DNA of 27,594 nt from Candidatus Termititenax sp. Its GTDB lineage: Bacteria > Margulisbacteria > Riflemargulisbacteria > GWF2-35-9 > DYQY01. This document shows positions 23,101 through 27,594 of this stretch, piece after piece; position 1 is the stretch's first letter; each line of letters opens with the position of its first letter. Under the pieces are notes generated by a model. The model ran no database searches. It worked only from the letters and a program-made list of their open reading frames with translations, and had not been told where the DNA came from. The DNA is taken from the NCBI GenBank assembly GCA_020719045.1, contig DYQY01000020.1, positions 1-27,594 of the forward strand, given 5' to 3'. The position numbers and the translations under genes were made by a program.

Positions 23101-24976
23101 CTATTCTTGTTTTTATTCCTACAAAAGATTTCTTGTTTTTTACATTAACAGAAACGCTTAGGCCATTATTAAAGTTTGCCTCCATTTTACCCTGCATCGT
23201 AACCTGCGGGGTTACAAGTTCAAACAAGTTAACATCTCCATACAGGTTGCCACTTATTCTAGTAACTGGATCCTTCTTAAACTGCTCATCATAAGCACCA
23301 GAGATTTCACCATTAACCAAGGTTTTTGCCCTATAGTTACCAGTATTTGTATAAAAGAAATAAAAGTTATTTACCTCTAATTGACTAGGCGCGATAGAAA
23401 CATAAAACTCATTGTTCTTCTTTAAAAACCCATTAAAATTAATTACTGAATCAGGATTATTTACTGCTGCATAGGAGTTATCAGCAAAAACTACCCTATC
23501 AGCTTCTGACTGCCAAAAAAGTCTTGCTTGAAGGAGCTCCTGTCCAAAGACCTTAGATTTAACACCAACAATATCTACAAAACCATTCAGGTTCTCTGTG
23601 TAGCTATCTATTCTAAGTGAAAAGTCTATCTTGCCACCAAAATGCTCTGACTTAAAATACTCATATAATTCTATTCCTCTAATATCTACAACCATAGAAA
23701 CAAATGGAGGAAAGCCACTTTTCATCTCAACATATCCGTACCCTCTACCAACACCCTTATACGCATTAACCTCTGGCAAAACTAAATCCACTTTGTTATC
23801 TGCGAAAGTAAAAGACAAAGTACCTCTATCGAGTTTATATGCAATAACTGTTCCAACATAATTATCAGCATTTCCTGTTATTACTACTTTACCCAGTTCG
23901 TTAGTAAAAATATTTACATTTGTCTTTGCGGTACCTCTTAATCTTAATGACTGCAAAAATGGAAGAAATTTTTCTACTTTTTCCATATTAGTTGAGCTGT
24001 TATTTATATTAATTTTTAATTTGCTAAAAGCTTCAACGCTTCCATCAATATTAAATTGCTGACCTTCTATCTGAGCATTCAACCTTTCAAGAATAACACC
24101 ATCATTATTCACAACAACTCTACCATTACTAATAAACACATCTTTTGTAAGGACATAGAGTTTAAGCGAACTATCTTTGCTTTTATAGTCTACATTAAAA
24201 CTTATAGGAAGGTCTGAACTTTTCTTAACCTCATTATTCTTTAAAACAACCTCTAAATCACCTTCCGCGTTTTTAAACTGAAGAAGGTCACTTGGAGCAA
24301 AATAATTAATCTCATCCTTAAGCTCACAACCATTAGCCTTTATCTTCGCCCAATAATCAGAACTACTTGCCTCGCCAGACACAAAAACTTTGTTTCTCTC
24401 TTTATTCAACTTTGCAGAAAGATTCTTAATTTTCGTATTACCATCTTTATGTCTAATTACTGTATTAATGTCATACAGCTTATTAACTTTCGCTGTAGAT
24501 AATGGCTTTGCTCCAAACCCTCGCTCATCAATATACTCAACAGTTCCGTTCTTTATACGAACATCTATATCTATATCTAAAGTCTCGTTATTTCCTGAAG
24601 GTAAGTTTATCCTATCTAATACCTGTATAAAATTAAAACTATCATCTTTATAGTGATATATTTTTGCAACTGGCTTATCAAGAACAATGGAAGTTATAGC
24701 CGATAAATCTTTTTCTTTAATCCCAACAATTGGATTAAACCTTATTTTTATAGTTTTTGCGCTAAGAATATTTCGTGATGGTGAAGATACATCAACTACA
24801 CGAATGTCCCTTAAGGAAATTGAAGACAATGAATTTATGCTAACACTCTTTACTGAAACAAAGTCAGGCAAAGCTTTCCTTGCCTCTTTCAAGACAAAAT
24901 TTTCTAGAGTTCTTATCCCAAGGACATACCCAAAAACAAGAATAGTTGTTAAAGACAATAATATAATTTTTTTCAT
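20135..24976 (-). CDS. tamB: TamB/AsmA-like envelope-spanning protein
   Basis: The 1613-residue protein starts with an N-terminal anchor (MKKIILLSLTTILVFGYVLG) and is then almost wholly repeated beta strands, as expected for the long hydrophobic-groove proteins TamB, AsmA and YhdP. These bridge inner and outer membrane and are thought to move phospholipids or help barrel assembly. The last 350 or so residues match the TamB C-terminal domain in context, with FNIKTFSEVQKQVTVTGSAKY and the terminal FVF. It heads the operon and is followed by a TamA-like barrel, the classic pair. The length is larger than E. coli TamB (about 1260). The ATG follows a TATAAT by 10 nt with no ribosome site. Confidence 0.9.
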   Translation of the reverse strand: MKKIILLSLTTILVFGYVLGIRTLENFVLKEARKALPDFVSVKSVSINSLSSISLRDIRVVDVSSPSRNILSAKTIKIRFNPIVGIKEKDLSAITSIVLDKPVAKIYHYKDDSFNFIQVLDRINLPSGNNETLDIDIDVRIKNGTVEYIDERGFGAKPLSTAKVNKLYDINTVIRHKDGNTKIKNLSAKLNKERNKVFVSGEASSSDYWAKIKANGCELKDEINYFAPSDLLQFKNAEGDLEVVLKNNEVKKSSDLPISFNVDYKSKDSSLKLYVLTKDVFISNGRVVVNNDGVILERLNAQIEGQQFNIDGSVEAFSKLKININNSSTNMEKVEKFLPFLQSLRLRGTAKTNVNIFTNELGKVVITGNADNYVGTVIAYKLDRGTLSFTFADNKVDLVLPEVNAYKGVGRGYGYVEMKSGFPPFVSMVVDIRGIELYEYFKSEHFGGKIDFSLRIDSYTENLNGFVDIVGVKSKVFGQELLQARLFWQSEADRVVFADNSYAAVNNPDSVINFNGFLKKNNEFYVSIAPSQLEVNNFYFFYTNTGNYRAKTLVNGEISGAYDEQFKKDPVTRISGNLYGDVNLFELVTPQVTMQGKMEANFNNGLSVSVNVKNKKSFVGIKTRIENKKVKNLKIKASSIDLAVAKSFVRPIVMSYSGIVTCDVTIFPDKNSLFLKSQGVTGSVYLTKAQLASQNIDLFKGKIAIVSNNLTFNDARFINKGTDLSLSGEYRSTTDFAVSIESGFASSQGWVVFPKGIKGEINSLKGKVRNAKGRITFDLNADVQNVLYRGVFLPAAKGYFVMDNEKLSFRDVKISHLKDSYLADGSVFLTPKASGVNPFSISVNVISGELDNIFDLYNNIQINWRNKNDLIKKDAKGNISIFDKYNGLIKKQAKNLYSVKGSSVSQALDEIQGKEQLISTASAMPGIYGNLKGKLQVSYMDDFLFFSDLVLKDGRYNFISGKELRLVSALKGDYFDVSIKGTDIRLLSKDFDKLSLFAKYFPEKEQIEIVNFFAKIGEHKTGDMLKGWVDLKDAFKGKQNDKALDLYLLLDKDDIDVLTVFNKVLSRIRNQGSLLLHISGPFIKPRIDSEEATFRDFRVEFAQPFIIRTPFKIGHADLLIRDSKISFPKDMKVQWQGLDTSDKLNEFICNGDVTFSGFMEKFAGLWIDLDIRIKDNLLHLNIKDLFQGIVQIDDTSIKGRYAVAFHKDLIREQINDVLTEREKGPVLKTKVFAESGVYQIALGLGGSGAGGVSQFKPPLLLDVLLSLGKDIKVAQKSDDQDINRWFTNINIIFEERPELLKVQGSMNTIDTEGVFKFTDGRIIFMNKVFNLMDKQKQREIFGAGSAEIGENVVEVKMEQHSVFKERRKATPYFNIKTFSEVQKQVTVTGSAKYEDHLFVIFIKGPINDLNSFSIEHYKKGETGYTMAQARIYISSMTPEQMDTVISYLVPAVFRPDFYRSILEEGLADNQEANAMLREYSASQINLWIDQQLRPFEQEIAKNMGLYDVSIKHDLGSELVNAMQVFQQREDRTYNDGKDNSLSVEYVKDLFFKKFFVKVKTGISQDPTKPLLNMSQYELAWFLNDYLSLNYGNYNLNQIDTMYGAFSVNANFVF

Positions 24977-24986
24977 TCTCTATTGT

Positions 24987-24994
24987 ATTATAAT
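24987..24994. promoter_or_regulatory. Shared symmetric -10 box between tamB and purU
   Basis: The 8-bp sequence ATTATAAT reads as TATAAT on both strands: minus at 24987-24992, plus at 24989-24994. The minus box lies 10 nt before the tamB ATG, so that message is almost leaderless. For purU it gives a leader of about 29 nt. An alternative purU promoter is TTGTAT-16-CATAAT (24983-25010), with a 13-nt leader. Confidence 0.5.
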
Positions 24995-25029
24995 CTCTTT
25001 CGGTCATAATAATAAATCAATACTGAATT

Positions 25030-25890
25030 ATGATTAATAAAAAAACTGTAATACTATTAATTTCTTCACCAGACAAAGAAGGTTTGGTATATAAAATAAC
25101 TGAATTTATCTTTCATCATAAAGGTAATTTGCTTCATGCTGAACAACATATCGACAAAGAAACAAATTATTTTTTCATGCGACTTGAATTTGAAATATCT
25201 GATAACACCTATGACAAACAATCACTTTTAGTCGATTTAGAGCCAATTAAAAAACAATATGATATGAGTATTGAGCTCTATTTTAAAGAAAACAAACAAA
25301 ATGTAGCTATCTTTACATCAATAACAGAACATTGCCTTTATGACCTTCTTATTAAAAACAAGTCTGGAGAACTAGACTTTAATCCTTGCTGTATTATCTC
25401 TAACCATCAAAACAATGAAAATATAGCTGAACATTTCAATGTCCCATTTCATCATATCCCTGTTATGCCTGAGTATAAAAAAGAAGCGGAAGAATCTCAG
25501 CTAAGAATTCTTGGTGAATACAATGTGGACCTTATTGTCTTGGCAAGATATATGCAAATACTTAGCCCAGAATTTATCTCTTGCTATCCCCAGAAAATCA
25601 TTAATGTTCATCACTCCTTCTTACCAGCTTTTGTAGGTGCGAACCCATACAATCAAGCTTATCAAAGAGGTGTAAAAATAATTGGAGCAACCTCTCATTA
25701 CACCACTAATACCTTAGATGAAGGACCAATAATTGAACAAAAAGTTGTAAGAGTAAGTCACAAGGACAGTTTAGAAGGATTCATCCGTAAAGGTAAGGAA
25801 CTTGAAAAACAAGTTTTATCACAAGCAGTTAATAAACATACACAAAAAAAAGTATTAGTTTTTGAAAATAAAACCGTAGTCTTCGACTAA
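25030..25890 (+). CDS. purU: Formyltetrahydrofolate deformylase
   Basis: PurU hydrolyses 10-formyltetrahydrofolate to formate and tetrahydrofolate, balancing one-carbon pools and supplying formate. The 286-residue protein has an N-terminal ACT domain (about residues 5-80, TVILLISSPDKEGLVYKITEFI) and a C-terminal formyltransferase-like domain. Catalytic-type residues are N192 and H194 in INVHHSFLPAF and D230 in LDEGPIIEQ, the PurN/PurU triad pattern. The length is normal. There is no good ribosome site. It is transcribed divergently from tamB and is convergent with the LOG gene with 9 bp between stops and no terminator. Confidence 0.94.
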   Translation: MINKKTVILLISSPDKEGLVYKITEFIFHHKGNLLHAEQHIDKETNYFFMRLEFEISDNTYDKQSLLVDLEPIKKQYDMSIELYFKENKQNVAIFTSITEHCLYDLLIKNKSGELDFNPCCIISNHQNNENIAEHFNVPFHHIPVMPEYKKEAEESQLRILGEYNVDLIVLARYMQILSPEFISCYPQKIINVHHSFLPAFVGANPYNQAYQRGVKIIGATSHYTTNTLDEGPIIEQKVVRVSHKDSLEGFIRKGKELEKQVLSQAVNKHTQKKVLVFENKTVVFD

Positions 25891-25899
25891 ATATATTCC

Positions 25900-27357
25900 C
25901 TAGACAGAACTATCATTCTTTATTCTTTGATTTGCCAAGATTGCCTTAACTTCGTTAATATCATTGGTTCTATAAATATAATCTAAATCAGAAGCATCAA
26001 TTGTTCCATAGGTCTTCACTAAATGGCTTTTTAAAAATTCTAACTCCATATCCCACTTTACATCATCACCGAACAGGATAATTGGAACTTTCTTCATTAA
26101 CCCTATTCTCATCATAACTGCTGCCTCAAAAAACACATCATGTGTTGACATTCCACCTGAAAAGAACACAAACCCACAATTTGAGTTATTACACATTACC
26201 ATCTTATCGTGAAGAAGCTTTCTGCTACTAAGAGCTATATTAGAAGGAGAGACTGCCTGATACATTGAACAATCTAGTCCACCTTCTTTGTTATACAATA
26301 ATACATGCGGAATATCTTCTGCTCCTTTCCTTAAAGCACTTAGATACCCCAACTGCAAATATGACATTATGTTCTGATTGCTTCTAGTAATCATCGATAT
26401 TCCTGCCTCTGTTAAAAACTCACCAAGAACAATAGCTGATGTTCTTTCTGTTGTGGATGGAGGGATGTTTATATTTGAACCTCCTGATACGGTTACCATG
26501 TTTGGGGAGTTCACTCTTTTCATCGCCCTCAAATTAGATAATAAGTCACTATTGTCACCCAAAACATCTATTGGTTTTTTGCTTGGTACGTTCAGATATG
26601 CGTCCATGTTCTTACGGACAAAATCTATAATAATTTTAGGGTCTGATGGCAATACAACCATAATTTGCTCAAGTGGCTTTTTGTATTTTCCACTCTCTCG
26701 ATGCTTTTTAATAATTTCCTCTAGACTACCCCAACATCTACTACCTACAAATATTACAGGAGCATTGTCTTTTATATCCCTATCTTTTTTGGCAAGAATT
26801 TCAAATATTTCATCCATTGTCCCAAACCCACCTGGAAATACCAAAGGTAAATTGGCAAACTTTCTTAACAATAACTTTCTGGATATTAGCTCTCTGCAAA
26901 TAATAACTTTATCATCATCTACAAACTTATTTAGCTCCTGCTCTCCAGGCATATAAATCTTTACACCAAAAGAAGAAACGCCTGCATCGTGTGCGCCTTT
27001 ACTTGTAGCTTCCATAATCCCAGGGCCAGCTCCACCTATAAATGACCAACCTAATTCCTTTGCAATAGCTAAAGATATCTGATGTGCTTTTTTGTACCAA
27101 TGTTGATCAGGACCAATTCTAGACGAACCATATGCAGTAAAAACAGGCTTTTCAAGTAACTTAGACTCCATTCCACTTTCCTTAAATGTTCTCAGGCTAT
27201 CAAAAAACATCCTAACTATTTGAAGGTGCGTAGCAACAGTCTTAGAAATACGCCCATCACGAAATACTGGTTGACCATCTCTCATTTCAGGTGATTTCAT
27301 AATTGCTCTATGTTGCCAAGCAGAAGTTACTCTCAATGCTATTAATTTCTTATTCAA
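25900..27357 (-). CDS. LOG family protein with two LOG-like domains
   Basis: The 485-residue protein starts with a TTG codon, supported by AGGAG 6 nt upstream (27364-27368). The N-terminal half is a complete LOG domain: GSSRIG (77-82), GGAGPGIMEATSKGAHDAG (108-126), SRKLLLRKF (159-167) and PGGFGTMDE (175-183). The family cleaves nucleoside 5'-monophosphates to base and ribose 5-phosphate, releasing cytokinin-like bases in plants. The second half (about 285-470) repeats the same layout in degraded form, with SRKLL (378-382) and SGGMSTHDVFFE (400-411); V408 stands where catalytic E183 does. It resembles neither small LOG proteins nor the E. coli PpnN architecture exactly. Its substrate is unknown. 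Confidence 0.88.
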   Translation of the reverse strand: MNKKLIALRVTSAWQHRAIMKSPEMRDGQPVFRDGRISKTVATHLQIVRMFFDSLRTFKESGMESKLLEKPVFTAYGSSRIGPDQHWYKKAHQISLAIAKELGWSFIGGAGPGIMEATSKGAHDAGVSSFGVKIYMPGEQELNKFVDDDKVIICRELISRKLLLRKFANLPLVFPGGFGTMDEIFEILAKKDRDIKDNAPVIFVGSRCWGSLEEIIKKHRESGKYKKPLEQIMVVLPSDPKIIIDFVRKNMDAYLNVPSKKPIDVLGDNSDLLSNLRAMKRVNSPNMVTVSGGSNINIPPSTTERTSAIVLGEFLTEAGISMITRSNQNIMSYLQLGYLSALRKGAEDIPHVLLYNKEGGLDCSMYQAVSPSNIALSSRKLLHDKMVMCNNSNCGFVFFSGGMSTHDVFFEAAVMMRIGLMKKVPIILFGDDVKWDMELEFLKSHLVKTYGTIDASDLDYIYRTNDINEVKAILANQRIKNDSSV

Positions 27358-27411
27358 ACAAAACTCCTATATATTGATTCAAAAAGTTATCGTAATCTCA
27401 ACTTGAAAGTT

Positions 27412-27442
27412 GCATTGATTTTGCAGACCTATCGCATTGATT
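27412..27442. repeat. Direct repeat GCATTGATT overlapping the tRNA promoter
   Basis: GCATTGATT occurs at 27412-27420 and 27434-27442, 22 bp apart, about two DNA turns. The second copy overlaps the -35 box TTGACA of the initiator tRNA promoter. A short palindrome CAACTT-GA-AAGTTG (27399-27412) abuts the first copy. This arrangement could be a binding site for a regulator, or chance. Confidence 0.5.
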
Positions 27443-27469
27443 GACATTAGCCCCCAAACATACTACAAT
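27441..27469 (+). promoter_or_regulatory. Near-consensus promoter of the initiator tRNA
   Basis: TTGACA (27441-27446), a 17-nt spacer and TACAAT (27464-27469) form a near-perfect sigma-70 promoter. Transcription should start near 27476, giving a leader of about 43 nt before the tRNA. Confidence 0.9.
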
Positions 27470-27473
27470 GAAG

Positions 27474-27510
27474 TCCACTTACAACGTGGAGCACAGATTA
27501 TTTGTCTGTG
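27474..27510 (+). other. Two tandem hairpins in the tRNA leader
   Basis: TCCAC-TTACAAC-GTGGA (27474-27490) and CACAGA-TTATTTG-TCTGTG (27492-27510) form two adjacent perfect stems between the promoter and the tRNA. They could guide 5' end processing of the precursor. The first starts at or just before the predicted transcription start. Confidence 0.5.
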
Positions 27511-27518
27511 TTCAATGA

Positions 27519-27594
<76 letters not shown>

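Overview
The window looks like an AT-rich chromosome segment from a diderm (outer-membrane, LPS-type) bacterium. The evidence is a run of envelope genes: TamB, two BamA/TamA-family barrels, Skp/OmpH, LpxD and LpxC. The DXP-pathway gene ispE, a partial 16S rRNA gene and a true initiator tRNA also mark it as bacterial. The proteins do not look proteobacterial. An uncultivated diderm lineage such as Margulisbacteria or a relative is my guess only; the 16S end would settle it.

Layout. 1-367 is the 5' end of a 16S rRNA gene on the minus strand, with a good promoter at 496-524. 565-4362 is a looser, repeat-rich stretch: a flavodoxin, a tiny membrane protein, a Fic protein, an AAA+ ATPase with a DUF4143-like C-terminus, and an orphan 110-residue protein, separated by inverted repeats and C/G-rich hairpin elements. 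4590-8823 holds housekeeping genes: ispE, a parvulin-type foldase, a membrane-anchored TerB/J-domain protein, a stand-alone Smr protein, a family 2 glycosyltransferase and a phosphoribosyltransferase. 8869-12535 is a plus-strand operon: an AmrS-like radical SAM enzyme, cmk, DUF502, a TPR-like protein and a disordered lysine-rich protein. A leuB-like dehydrogenase follows with its own promoter. 13711-24976 is one long minus-strand envelope operon, tamB > bamA-like > bamA > skp > lpxD > small barrel-like protein > lpxC. It couples barrel assembly, lipid A synthesis and envelope transport. purU, a tandem LOG-domain protein and the initiator tRNA close the window.

The most interesting signals are regulatory. 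Several first genes of transcription units have a TATAAT-like box only 6-10 nt before the start codon and no Shine-Dalgarno, which suggests leaderless mRNAs. All three closely spaced divergent gene pairs have nearly touching or overlapping -10 boxes in opposite directions. A three-part hairpin repeat recurs around the Fic/ATPase block, and twin 25-bp palindromes lie upstream of the ATPase. Three perfect DnaA boxes sit within 320 bp. I see no CRISPR array, transposase, prophage or clearly new defence operon.
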